From Rikenellaceae bacterium (GTDB lineage: Bacteria; Bacteroidota; Bacteroidia; Bacteroidales; Rikenellaceae), in assembly GCA_017415005.1 (NCBI GenBank), contig JAFQJK010000088.1, positions 1 through 57,946 on the forward strand: a stretch of DNA of 57,946 bases, read 5' to 3'. This document shows positions 6,673-14,797 of the stretch, in pieces (position 1 is the stretch's first letter; each line of letters starts with the position of its first letter). A program made the position numbers and the translations under genes. The notes beneath the pieces were generated by a model. That model was not told the DNA's origin. It was given only the letters and a program-made list of their open reading frames with translations, and did not search any database.

Positions 6673-8526
6673 TCAGAATGAACAGCGCAGCCCGGCCAGG
6701 AACGTCGCGCCGGGCATCGGATACCCGGCCGTCATCTCGTAACCCGTATCGAGCAGGTTGCGCCCCTCGACCGACACTTCGAGGCCGCGCGCAACGCCAC
6801 AGGCCACCCGGGCGCCGAGCAACGCGAAGTTTTCGCTGCGGGATGCCGGGCCGGTCGCGAGGTAATAATCGCGCACGTATTGCAGGTCGAGGCCCGCCGT
6901 CCACCGCTTGCGGACAAACCCGGCGGCGGCGGTCAATTGATGCCGCGGCGTGGCCAGTACGGGTTCACGCCAGTGCAGGTAGCTGTATCCGACCGACAGG
7001 TCGAGTCCCATGCCGAAACGGTAGACTGCCGAGGCCTCAACGCCCTTGTGCGTGAACGAACCGGTATTGTAATAGCGCGGAATGCCTGCCGTGACCACCG
7101 AGCGGATCAGGTTGCTCCCCCGCGACAGGTAGAGCGCCAGCTCGGTACGGAGCCGACCGCCGAGCGCCGACTGCAACCACGACACCTCATAGCCGATCAT
7201 CCGCTCGGGACGCAGCGCGTCGTTGGCCATCGCCACATAAAGCTCGCGGATCGTCGGGCTGCGAAACCCCTTCGACACGACGGCCTTGAGCGTCGTACCC
7301 CGGGCCGGGCGATACGACACGCCGGCCTGCGGCACCCACTCGGGCCCGTAGCGGCTGTTGACATCGGCACGCACGCCCGCGTCGAGCGTCACACGCTCAC
7401 GGGCCAGGTCCTGCCGCACGGCCAGGTAGACCGCCGTTTCGTGGATATGCTTGTCGAGCCGGAACACCGGCCGCGACGCGTCGGTCGCCCGGCCCCCGTA
7501 GCGCTTGTAGTCGGCCCCGAGGGTCAGCAGCCCCCCGCGCCAGGGCCGGATCGACTGGCTGGCCTGCACGCCGAAACTGTCGTCGTCCGACACCCAGCCG
7601 TAATAGAGGTCGTGATGCCCGAAATCATAATAGACGCGGATGCTGCCGCTCGTCCGCCCGTACTCGTTGGTGAACGAGAGCGAGCTCATGCCGCGCGTGA
7701 CGCGCGCCACCAGCGTGTCGCCCGGCACCGGGCGCGTCACCGGCCCCGGGTCGGTCGAGCGGAAACGGGCCACGCTCACGTCGGCCGCCGCCCGCCAGCG
7801 GTCCGAGACCCGGCAGGTCACTTTCGCATAGGCATTGAACAAGCCGAAGGCCGAGTAGCGGCGGTGGCCGTCGGTGTGGTCGTAGTTGGCCGAGACGAAC
7901 GTGCTCCAGCGCCGTTTGCTGAAACTGTTCGAGAGCAGGTACTTCTGCGTATTCCACGAACCCCAGCGGGCCGAGGCCACGGTCTGCACGCCCTCGCGCG
8001 GGGCTTCGCGGGAGATGATGTTGATCACGCCGCCCATCGCGTTCGAACCGTAAAGCATCGAGGCCGGGCCCCGCACCACCTCGATCCGCTCGGCATTGTA
8101 GGCCACATAGGCATCGGGCAGGTGGTGGCCGTTGATGCCCATCATCTGGGGGTGTCCGTCGACGGCGATCATCACCTGTGTCATCGGCGAACCGCCCACC
8201 CCGCGCAGCGAAATACCGCCGCCTGCGCCGGTATAGATCCCGTAGCCGGTCGTTCCGCGCTCGGTAATCATCAGCCCCGGCACACGCCCCCGCAGCACAT
8301 CGAGTACCGACGAAGCCCCGCTGCGCTCGATCTCGCCGCGCGCGACGACCGAGACCGAGGCGGGCAGCACATCGGTCCGCGACGGCACGCGGGCATTGGT
8401 CACCACCTCGACCCGCTCGATCCCGACCTCACGGGCAACCGTGTCGGACGGGACATCATGCGCCAGTACGGCCCCGGGGGCCGTCCACAGGCCGACCAGA
8501 CAGGCAAACGGAAAGCATCGCTTCAT
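6673..8526 (-). CDS. TonB-dependent outer-membrane receptor (BtuB/siderophore type)
   Basis: A 617-residue receptor. After a signal peptide (MKRCFPFACLVGLWTAPG..AH) comes a short TonB-box-like region and a plug domain (PASVSVVARGEIERSG, SLRGVGGSPMTQVMIAVDG, RIEVVRGPASMLYGSNAMGG, VINIISRE). The rest is a 22-strand-type barrel ending in Phe (LRCSF). It imports a scarce ligand in exchange for proton-motive force via TonB. The closest layout is BtuB or a catecholate-siderophore receptor; the ligand cannot be read from sequence. It lacks the N-terminal carboxypeptidase-like domain of SusC proteins, so it is not a glycan receptor. Start: ATG 8526, since the upstream TTG lies in the promoter. Confidence 0.9.
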   Translation of the reverse strand: MKRCFPFACLVGLWTAPGAVLAHDVPSDTVAREVGIERVEVVTNARVPSRTDVLPASVSVVARGEIERSGASSVLDVLRGRVPGLMITERGTTGYGIYTGAGGGISLRGVGGSPMTQVMIAVDGHPQMMGINGHHLPDAYVAYNAERIEVVRGPASMLYGSNAMGGVINIISREAPREGVQTVASARWGSWNTQKYLLSNSFSKRRWSTFVSANYDHTDGHRRYSAFGLFNAYAKVTCRVSDRWRAAADVSVARFRSTDPGPVTRPVPGDTLVARVTRGMSSLSFTNEYGRTSGSIRVYYDFGHHDLYYGWVSDDDSFGVQASQSIRPWRGGLLTLGADYKRYGGRATDASRPVFRLDKHIHETAVYLAVRQDLARERVTLDAGVRADVNSRYGPEWVPQAGVSYRPARGTTLKAVVSKGFRSPTIRELYVAMANDALRPERMIGYEVSWLQSALGGRLRTELALYLSRGSNLIRSVVTAGIPRYYNTGSFTHKGVEASAVYRFGMGLDLSVGYSYLHWREPVLATPRHQLTAAAGFVRKRWTAGLDLQYVRDYYLATGPASRSENFALLGARVACGVARGLEVSVEGRNLLDTGYEMTAGYPMPGATFLAGLRCSF

Positions 8527-8549
8527 AGACAGCAGGGTTTGGTCCGTCG

Positions 8550-8580
8550 CAAAAGTACCAAAAACGACAGGCAAACCAAA
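8550..8580 (-). promoter_or_regulatory. Promoter of the TonB receptor gene
   Basis: On the minus strand TTTG (8577-8580), a 19-base gap and TACTTTTG (8550-8557) make a complete Bacteroidota promoter. The expected leader is only about 17 bases, which leaves no room for a cobalamin riboswitch. Confidence 0.75.
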
Positions 8581-8595
8581 CTCCGTCCGCAGGCA

Positions 8596-9180
8596 TCAGA
8601 ACTGGAAACCGACGTTGATATTGAAAGTATTGTTGTTCACCGCGTCCGTATAGCCTCCCCCGGACAGCTTGTGCTTCCACCGCTGCACGGTGAAGCCGAG
8701 GCCGAACGTCACGGCGGTCCCCATCGAGAGCCGCCAGCTGACACCGACCGAAGGCGTGAACATGAACCCGCCCTGACGCTTCATCGACCATGCGCCGATC
8801 GTACGACCCAGATCGATCGAGCCGAAAAACGAGACCAGGCGGGAATCGGCAATATACCCCTTGAGATTGAGGAACACCGGGATACCCACCCCGTTCTTAT
8901 TTTCCCGCCCCGAGCCATCGAAGCCCCAGTACGAGCTGCCTTGCCGGAACTCCCTCTTCCGGAGATAAAAATCGCAGCCGACGCCCACGCCGGCCGAAAA
9001 ATATGGGCCGAAGCGCAGGCTGTTGACCAGGCGCAGCGGCACGCGGTTGGTCGGGTCGGCGGCGGCCGATATGGAAAAGCCGGTATACAGGTCGCCCTGA
9101 TAGCGCACCCGGGCCCCGGCGCGGTCGGTCACGCACAGGACGGTACAGACGGAAAGGATCAGAAGGAAAAGTTTTCTCAT
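8596..9180 (-). CDS. Small outer-membrane beta-barrel protein
   Basis: A 194-residue exported protein. A signal peptide (MRKLFLLILSVCTVLCVTDR) is followed by alternating hydrophobic strands rich in Gly and aromatic residues, with a C-terminal Phe (INVGFQF). FGPYFSAGVGVGCDFYLRK, FGSIDLGRT and FMFTPSVGVSWR match the layout of the paralogue at 29754-30257. It is probably an 8-strand barrel; role unknown. It lies upstream of the TonB receptor on the same strand (69 bases), but that receptor has its own promoter in the gap. Confidence 0.75.
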   Translation of the reverse strand: MRKLFLLILSVCTVLCVTDRAGARVRYQGDLYTGFSISAAADPTNRVPLRLVNSLRFGPYFSAGVGVGCDFYLRKREFRQGSSYWGFDGSGRENKNGVGIPVFLNLKGYIADSRLVSFFGSIDLGRTIGAWSMKRQGGFMFTPSVGVSWRLSMGTAVTFGLGFTVQRWKHKLSGGGYTDAVNNNTFNINVGFQF

Positions 9181-9519
9181 AGCTGGTTGGGTTTAGCGGT
9201 TTAGGGGATATGCCCGGCACCCCGGGACCGTCCGATCCGACACTAATCTATAAACTTTTTGGCACATTATCAAATCGAATCACACAATAGCGGCTCCTGC
9301 GCCCCGGTCCTGCGCGCATCCCCGACGCAACGCCTTGCGACAACATACACCACATTTGCGACCCAAGCGCAGTCTGGCAGGCTCAGGAGGCCGGTACGGC
9401 TTTTCGCCGGCGAACGTTGCTCCGGCCGGCCATTTTTCCGCGACCCGCCGCCGTTTTTCAAAAATTTATATTACTTTAGCGCCATACAGACCTTTCTTAT
9501 CTCTCAAATACGACTTCAG
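9181..9519. other. Divergent intergenic region
   Basis: Holds the start regions of the barrel gene (minus) and the ECF-like gene (plus). A -7 like box TACTTTAG is at 9472-9479, about 40 bases before the plus-strand ATG. A long open frame entering from 9259 lacks coding character before 9520. Confidence 0.5.
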
Positions 9520-10044
9520 ATGATGACACGCGCTATCGCCATCCGACCGTCGGCCGCCGCCAGCGCCACCACTTACCTGTGGGCCGCGGCCTTCGTCGCC
9601 GGCAACATCGCCCTGCCCCAGCTCTGCCACATGGCCAGCCTGGGCGGCAAAGCGTTCCTTCCCATCCTGTTCTTCACACTGGTAGCCGCTGCCCGTTACG
9701 GGCTGGCGTGCGGCATCGCCACGGCCCTGCTCTCGCCGCTCGCGAACTTCGCGCTCTTCGGCATGCCCGACGCCGCCATGCTGCCGGTCGTACTCGGCAA
9801 ATCGCTGATCGTGGCGCTGATCGTCGGCGGATACATCCAGTTGCGCCGCACGCTGTCGCTCGGCCGGCTCACGATGCTCGTGGTCTGCTGCGCGTTGGGC
9901 GGCCTCGCGCTCCAGACACTCGTACAGGGCCCTGCGGCCGCCTGGGCCGACCTCGTGCTCAGCTGGCCTGCGCTGCTGATCCAGGTGCTGGGCGGCTGGC
10001 TCGTTGTCCGTGCGCTGCCCTCGGCCAAACCTGCAGGCAGGTAA
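9520..10044 (+). CDS. ECF-transporter S-component-like membrane protein
   Basis: A 174-residue protein with about five or six membrane helices (LWAAAFVAGNIALPQL, FLPILFFTLVAAARYGL, LLSPLANFALF, IVALIVGGYIQL, LTMLVVCCALGGLAL, ALLIQVLGGWLVVRAL). Size and layout fit the substrate-binding S component of an energy-coupling factor transporter, which needs EcfA/EcfT encoded elsewhere. Substrate unknown. Start: ATG 9520 follows the -7 like box; an earlier in-frame start would add an implausible leader. The phosphoribosyltransferase gene begins 17 bases after its stop, so the two are likely co-transcribed. Confidence 0.7.
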   Translation: MMTRAIAIRPSAAASATTYLWAAAFVAGNIALPQLCHMASLGGKAFLPILFFTLVAAARYGLACGIATALLSPLANFALFGMPDAAMLPVVLGKSLIVALIVGGYIQLRRTLSLGRLTMLVVCCALGGLALQTLVQGPAAAWADLVLSWPALLIQVLGGWLVVRALPSAKPAGR

Positions 10045-10061
10045 TAACAGGCAGGTAATAG

Positions 10062-10460
10062 ATGTACACGTTCGACGAGCTCAAGCGCCTGATCGCCGAT
10101 TACCGCTTCGACGAGACGTTCGACACGGTCGTGGCCGTGGCCAACGGCGGGATCATCCCCGCCGCACTGCTCAATCAGCGGCTGGGGCTCGACTTCCAGG
10201 TCGTCAAGGTCAGCCTGCGCGACGCCGGCCAGCGGCCGATGTACGACAGTCCGCGGCTCGCCGCACCGCTCGCGTTCGACCCGGCAGGGCGGCATATCCT
10301 GCTGGTCGAGGACCGGGTCAAGACCGGAGCCAGCCTGGCTTTCGCCCGCCGGCTGCTGCTCGATGCCGGGGCGGCCGGCGTCCGCACCTTCGCCGTCAAC
10401 GGACCGGCCGACTACCCGCTGCTCGACGTGCCCTGCTTCCGCTTTCCGTGGCTGCTCTGA
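10062..10460 (+). CDS. Phosphoribosyltransferase
   Basis: A 132-residue type I phosphoribosyltransferase. VVAVANGGIIPAALL is the early loop and ILLVEDRVKTGASLAFA is the PRPP-binding signature (usually VDDxxxTG; here VEDRVKTG). It would transfer a base to or from PRPP; the base is not evident. It is shorter than typical purine salvage enzymes. Being next to an S-component-like protein suggests uptake plus salvage of a nucleobase or related compound (inference). A 12-base direct repeat, GGCAGGTAATA-like, precedes the ATG. Confidence 0.8.
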   Translation: MYTFDELKRLIADYRFDETFDTVVAVANGGIIPAALLNQRLGLDFQVVKVSLRDAGQRPMYDSPRLAAPLAFDPAGRHILLVEDRVKTGASLAFARRLLLDAGAAGVRTFAVNGPADYPLLDVPCFRFPWLL

Positions 10461-10498
10461 GCACGGAACCGCCAAACGACCATCCTAACGACTAACAT

Positions 10499-11431
10499 AT
10501 GGACCGCAGAAAATTCCTCAAATCGCTCGCCGTGGCCGGCGTAGCCACCACCCTCGACTTTTCGTTCCTCGGCAAGGTGCTCGCCACGGGCCAGACCCAG
10601 GTGCAGAAAACCGCCGACCTGGTCGCCGTCATGGGCGGCGAGCCGGGCGCCATGCTCGACCGGATGCTTGCCGAGTTCGGCGGCATCGGCAAGTTCGTCA
10701 GCCGGGGCGACACAGTCGTCCTCAAACCCAACATCGGCTGGGACAAGGCGCCCGAGATGGCCGCCAACACCAATCCGCAGCTCGTGGCCGCCATGGTCCG
10801 GGCATGCCTCGGGGCCGGCGCCGGGGAGGTTCTCGTCTTCGACCACACCTGCGAGAACTGGACGCGCTGCTACGAGACGAGCGGCATCAAAAAGGCCGTC
10901 GAGGCCGCCGGCGGCAAGATGCTGCCCGGCAACGACGAGTCGTACTACGTCGAGCAGGCGCTGCCGCGCGGCTCGAAGCTCAAGAGCGCCAAGATACACA
11001 AGGCGCTGGTCGACTGCGACGTATGGTTCAACATGCCGGTGCTCAAGACCCACGGCGGCGCCAAGCTCACGATGGCCATGAAGAACTACATGGGCATCGT
11101 CTGGGACCGCGTGGCCTTCCACAACACCGACCTCCAGCAATGTATCGCCGACGTGGCGACATTCGGCAAGCGGCCCGCGCTGCACATCGTCGACGCCTAC
11201 CGCGTGATGAAGGACAACGGCCCGCAGGGCAAGAGCCTCGAAGACGTGGCGCTGGCCAAGGGGCTGTTCGCATCGCCCGACCCGGTGGCCGTCGACACGG
11301 CGGCCGGGCGTTTCTTCAACCAGATCCGCACGCTCGACCTCTCGACCGTCACACACATCGCCAAGGCCGAGGCGCTCAAGGTCGGCACGACCAACCTCGA
11401 CGCGCTCAATATCCGGCGCGTGCGCATGTAG
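10499..11431 (+). CDS. DUF362 protein with twin-arginine signal
   Basis: A 310-residue protein. MDRRKFLKSLAVAGVA is a clear Tat signal, so it is probably exported folded to the periplasm. The body is DUF362-like: VVLKPNIGWDKAPEMAANTN, VFDHTCENW, VWFNMPVLKTHGGAKLTMAMKNYMG and ASPDPVAVDTAAGRFF. The family often occurs with ferredoxin domains; none is fused here. The iron-sulfur gene at 11812, which also carries a twin-arginine motif, is the likely partner. Function unknown; a redox enzyme accessory is plausible. Confidence 0.85.
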   Translation: MDRRKFLKSLAVAGVATTLDFSFLGKVLATGQTQVQKTADLVAVMGGEPGAMLDRMLAEFGGIGKFVSRGDTVVLKPNIGWDKAPEMAANTNPQLVAAMVRACLGAGAGEVLVFDHTCENWTRCYETSGIKKAVEAAGGKMLPGNDESYYVEQALPRGSKLKSAKIHKALVDCDVWFNMPVLKTHGGAKLTMAMKNYMGIVWDRVAFHNTDLQQCIADVATFGKRPALHIVDAYRVMKDNGPQGKSLEDVALAKGLFASPDPVAVDTAAGRFFNQIRTLDLSTVTHIAKAEALKVGTTNLDALNIRRVRM

Positions 11432-11811
11432 CGCCCCGGGCCATGCCGGCCTGACCGCCGGGCAGTGCCCCTCCGCGGGCCGGACCGGGCACCGTCGCCA
11501 CGGCCTTTTCCGGTTCGGCTATCCCCATCCGGAAGTCAGATACCGGAAAGCGACGCGGCATAGCGCCCCCACAGGCTCCCGTCTCTCAGGGCCTCACACC
11601 GACAAGGGACGCCCCGTGCCGGGAATTCCCACCGGATGCGGACAGTGCGCCCGTTACGACGACCGCTGGCCATGCCGGCCATCCGGCCCCGGACGCTGAT
11701 CCGCGCCCCAACCGGCACTGGCCGGGCGACCTTCCGCCGTAGGCGCTGCCTGGTCCATCGGTCCGGGCCGCCCGGGCAGCCGGCCATAACCACCCCAACC
11801 GACACGCAACC
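11432..11811. other. Intergenic region, nothing recognised
   Basis: About 380 GC-rich bases with short GC hairpins but no clear terminator, promoter or gene. It may be simple leader for the iron-sulfur gene. Confidence 0.45.
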
Positions 11812-13560
11812 ATGAACAAAACCCTCAAATACATCCGCCGCACGCTGGCCGCCCTCATCGGGGGCATCATCCTGCTCTACTTCATCGACTTCACCGGCAC
11901 GCTACCCAACGGACTGCACGCGCTGCTCCACGCGCAGCTCGTCCCGGCGCTGCTGGGCGGCAGTCTCGGCATCCTCGCCGTGCTGCTCGTGCTGACGCTG
12001 CTGCTGGGCCGTGTCTACTGTTCGGTGATCTGCCCGCTCGGCATCCTGCAGGACTTCATCCTGCGCTGCAAGCTCTGGAGCCTCCGCCTCAGGAAACGGG
12101 GCAAGCGCATCCGCACCCGCTACGAGCGTCCCTACAACATCCTCCGCTACGGTATCCTGGGTGCCGCCGCGCTGGCTTTCGCGCTCGGCAGCAGCTTTCT
12201 CATGCTCGCCCTCGACCCCTACTCCAACTTCGGACGCATCAGCGTGGCGCTGTTCAAGCCCGTCGTCGTCTGGGGCAACAACCTGCTCGCCTCGGCCATG
12301 AATGCCGCAGGCAACTACAGCTTCTACCAGGTGACGCTCCACAACCAGACGCTGCTCACCACGCTCGCTGCGGCCGCCGTGCTCGCCATCCTCATCGTCC
12401 TCGTCTGGCGCCGCGAGCGCATCTGGTGCAATACGGTCTGCCCGGTCGGGGCACTGCTCAGCCTCGTCTCGCGCTGGTCGCTCTTCCGCATCGCGATCGA
12501 TCCCGGCAAATGCACCCATTGCAAACGCTGCGCGTCGGCCTGCAAGGCCCGGTGCATCGACGCCGAGCAGGCCGAGGCCGACATGAGCCGCTGCGTGGGC
12601 TGCTTCAACTGCCTCACCAGCTGCAATGCCGGGGCCCTGCGCTACGCCCCGGCCGGCTGGAGCCGCCGCAAGGCCCCGGCCACAGCCGACCGACCGGCCG
12701 CACACCTCGCGGCGGCCGGCACGCCGAATACCGCTCCGAACTTCCGGCCGGCCACTCCTTCTCCGACCGGGGACGAGCATCCCGGGACCTGGGCACCCCC
12801 CATCACGCCCGCCGATGCCGGAACCGCCCGGGACCGAACACCCCGCCCCGCCGCTCCGGCAACCGCCCCCGGCGGCCTCGTCCACGACCCCTCGCGGCGA
12901 CGCTTCATCGCAGGCTCGCTGGCATCGATCGCCGTGCTGCCCGCCGCCCTGACGCCGCTGGCCTCGCTGGCCAGCGGCAAAGCCCCCGCCGACTACGCCC
13001 GCCGCAGCCTCAACCCGATGCCGCCGGGCGCTATCGATGCCGCACGTTTCCGCCGCACGTGCACCGCCTGCCAGCTTTGCATCTCCAAATGCCCGTCACA
13101 GGTGCTCAAACCGGCCCTGCTCGAGAATGGCCTCGAAGGGATCATGCAGCCCATGATGAAGTTCGAGCCCCACTCCTATTGCAGCTTCGAATGCAACGTC
13201 TGCACGCAGGTCTGCCCCAACCACGCCCTCACCCCGCTCACCGTCGAGGAGAAGAAGCGCACGCAGGTCGGCATCGTCCACTTCGTCCGCGAGCACTGTA
13301 TCGTCTATGCCAAAGACCAGGACTGCGGGGCCTGCGCCGAGCACTGTCCCACGCAGGCCGTCCACATGGTCGCCTTCCGCAACGGACTGACGATCCCCGC
13401 CATCACGCCCGGCATCTGCGTGGGCTGCGGCGCCTGCGAGTCGATCTGCCCGGTCCGTCCCAACGCCATTTTCGTCGAAGGGCTCGCCGTCCAGGCCGAG
13501 GCCGCCCCGCCCGAGATCAAGCGGTCCGAAGAGATCGAGATCGACGACTTCGGCTTCTGA
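11812..13560 (+). CDS. NapH/NapG-like membrane iron-sulfur fusion protein
   Basis: A 582-residue protein with two parts. Residues 1-275 resemble NapH/CcoG-type polyferredoxins: about four membrane helices, two CPxG-type motifs (SVICPLGIL and NTVCPVGALL) and two 4Fe-4S motifs (CTHCKRCASACKARC and CVGCFNCLTSC). A Pro/Ala-rich linker (about 285-358) leads to a second twin-arginine stretch, DPSRRRFIAGSLAS, with a hydrophobic helix (about 361-390). The C-terminal 190 residues are a NapG-like polyferredoxin with four cluster motifs (CTACQLCISKCP, CNVCTQVCPN, CGACAEHCP, CVGCGACESICP). It likely passes electrons from quinol through the membrane to periplasmic clusters. A frameless fusion is seen: no break occurs in the reading frame. 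Confidence 0.85.
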   Translation: MNKTLKYIRRTLAALIGGIILLYFIDFTGTLPNGLHALLHAQLVPALLGGSLGILAVLLVLTLLLGRVYCSVICPLGILQDFILRCKLWSLRLRKRGKRIRTRYERPYNILRYGILGAAALAFALGSSFLMLALDPYSNFGRISVALFKPVVVWGNNLLASAMNAAGNYSFYQVTLHNQTLLTTLAAAAVLAILIVLVWRRERIWCNTVCPVGALLSLVSRWSLFRIAIDPGKCTHCKRCASACKARCIDAEQAEADMSRCVGCFNCLTSCNAGALRYAPAGWSRRKAPATADRPAAHLAAAGTPNTAPNFRPATPSPTGDEHPGTWAPPITPADAGTARDRTPRPAAPATAPGGLVHDPSRRRFIAGSLASIAVLPAALTPLASLASGKAPADYARRSLNPMPPGAIDAARFRRTCTACQLCISKCPSQVLKPALLENGLEGIMQPMMKFEPHSYCSFECNVCTQVCPNHALTPLTVEEKKRTQVGIVHFVREHCIVYAKDQDCGACAEHCPTQAVHMVAFRNGLTIPAITPGICVGCGACESICPVRPNAIFVEGLAVQAEAAPPEIKRSEEIEIDDFGF

Positions 13561-13674
13561 CCCGGGACCTCCCGGATGTGAAAAAATCACCGGCCGCCCC
13601 ACCTTGGCACAGCAGTTGAAGCTATCCGGGCAGGGCGGCCGTTCTCCGTCACCGTCCGGTCAAAACACCTCTGC

Positions 13675-13878
13675 ATGAAAACCACCATCCGCGTTACCAA
13701 CCTGATGAGCCTCGGGTGCCGCAACTCGATCCACGAGGGGATCGGCGCCCTGCCGGGCATTTTCGGCGTCGTGGTCAGCCCCGACACCGGAGAGGTCACG
13801 GTCGACCACACCGACGAAGTGAGCCCCGCCCAGATCCGCGAGCGCCTGCGCAATATGGGATACACCCCCGAGCCGTAA
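13675..13878 (+). CDS. Small heavy-metal-associated (HMA-like) domain protein
   Basis: A 67-residue ferredoxin-fold protein of HMA length: [17 protein letters not shown], then [17 protein letters not shown] and [14 protein letters not shown]. Canonical HMA domains bind Cu+ or similar with MxCxxC; here only one Cys is kept (LGCRNS), so tight metal binding by the standard pair is unlikely. Located 41 bases upstream of thioredoxin on the same strand, probably one transcript. Confidence 0.65.
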   Translation: MKTTIRVTNLMSLGCRNSIHEGIGALPGIFGVVVSPDTGEVTVDHTDEVSPAQIRERLRNMGYTPEP

Positions 13879-13919
13879 CCCCGCCCCCCTGCGACAAACA
13901 ACCAAAAACGACACGCCAT

Positions 13920-14294
13920 ATGGAAGTAAAACACCTCAACAAGGAAGAGTTCCTGGCCAAGGTAGCCAATTACGAAACCACACCGGACGAGTGGAAATAC
14001 CTGGGCGACAAGCCCTGCATCGTCGACTTCTACGCATCGTGGTGCGGCCCCTGCAAGATGGTGGCCCCGATCCTCGACGAACTGGCCACGGAATACGCCG
14101 GCAAGATCGATATTTACAAGGTGGACACCGAGAAAGAGCTCGAGCTGGCCGCCGCCTTCGGCATCCGCTCAATCCCCACGCTGTTGTTCTGCCCGATGGA
14201 CGGGGCCCCGCAAATGGCCCAGGGGGCCATGGGCAAGGAGGACTTCGAGTGCGCCATCGACGAAGTGCTGCTCAAAGCCACACCGGCCGTATAA
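13920..14294 (+). CDS. trxA: Thioredoxin
   Basis: A 124-residue cytoplasmic thioredoxin with the active site [16 protein letters not shown] (about residues 38-53), the cis-Pro loop [11 protein letters not shown] and a normal length plus about 15 N-terminal residues. It reduces disulfides in target proteins. The start is ATG 13920 ([11 protein letters not shown]). Transcribed after the small HMA-like gene and followed by a strong terminator. Confidence 0.95.
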   Translation: MEVKHLNKEEFLAKVANYETTPDEWKYLGDKPCIVDFYASWCGPCKMVAPILDELATEYAGKIDIYKVDTEKELELAAAFGIRSIPTLLFCPMDGAPQMAQGAMGKEDFECAIDEVLLKATPAV

Positions 14295-14319
14295 ACCGGC
14301 ACCCCGCGTCCGTTACGCC

Positions 14320-14350
14320 AAAGCCGGGCCTCCTGGGAGGTCCGGCTTTT
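14320..14350 (+). terminator. Terminator of the HMA-thioredoxin unit
   Basis: AAAGCCGG-G-CCTCC pairs with GGAGG-T-CCGGCTTTT around a two-base loop. It lies about 25 bases past the trxA stop. Confidence 0.85.
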
Positions 14351-14797
14351 CATGTTCCGCCGTCTCCATGATGTCCCGCCCGCCACCGGGCACGAGGGGT
14401 ATCTCTTCCGGCACATCGTCCGCCCGTAGCGAACCCATCGCCCTTAATGCCAGCCGTTTGTGTGCACATTCCGCCGCCGTGCCAACCTTCCGCACCCATG
14501 CCCCTGCGCACGACATCCCGGAGGTCCGGGCCTGCGGCAAACCGCCGGGAGAGCACTGCCGACAGGCCTCGCGCGAGATCAGGCGGCAACCTCCGAACAA
14601 AGGTCATACGCTTTGCCATCCGGCAACAGGACACTCCGCTGCCGGGCGCCCCGGCCAGTTCTCGCGCCGAACGGCCGTTCCGTGCTTTTCATAGCGGATT
14701 TCTGCGAAATATCACTATTTTTGTAAAGTGCGGGTTGCATCGCAACGCCGGCACCGGCAAACCTATGTATGCAATAACCTAAAAATACGGCTTACCT
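14351..14797. other. Intergenic region with GH92 promoter
   Basis: About 450 bases without a convincing gene. A perfect -7 box, TATTTTTG, lies at 14716-14723 on the plus strand, about 75 bases before the GH92 start codon. Confidence 0.5.

Noticed and set aside
8527-8580. Cobalamin riboswitch before the BtuB-like receptor
   Set aside because: The promoter leaves a leader of about 17 bases, far too short for a riboswitch.
6880-9204. Open frame of about 770 codons opposite the TonB receptor and barrel genes
   Set aside because: It spans two real genes on the other strand plus their promoter, has no domain likeness and biased antisense composition.
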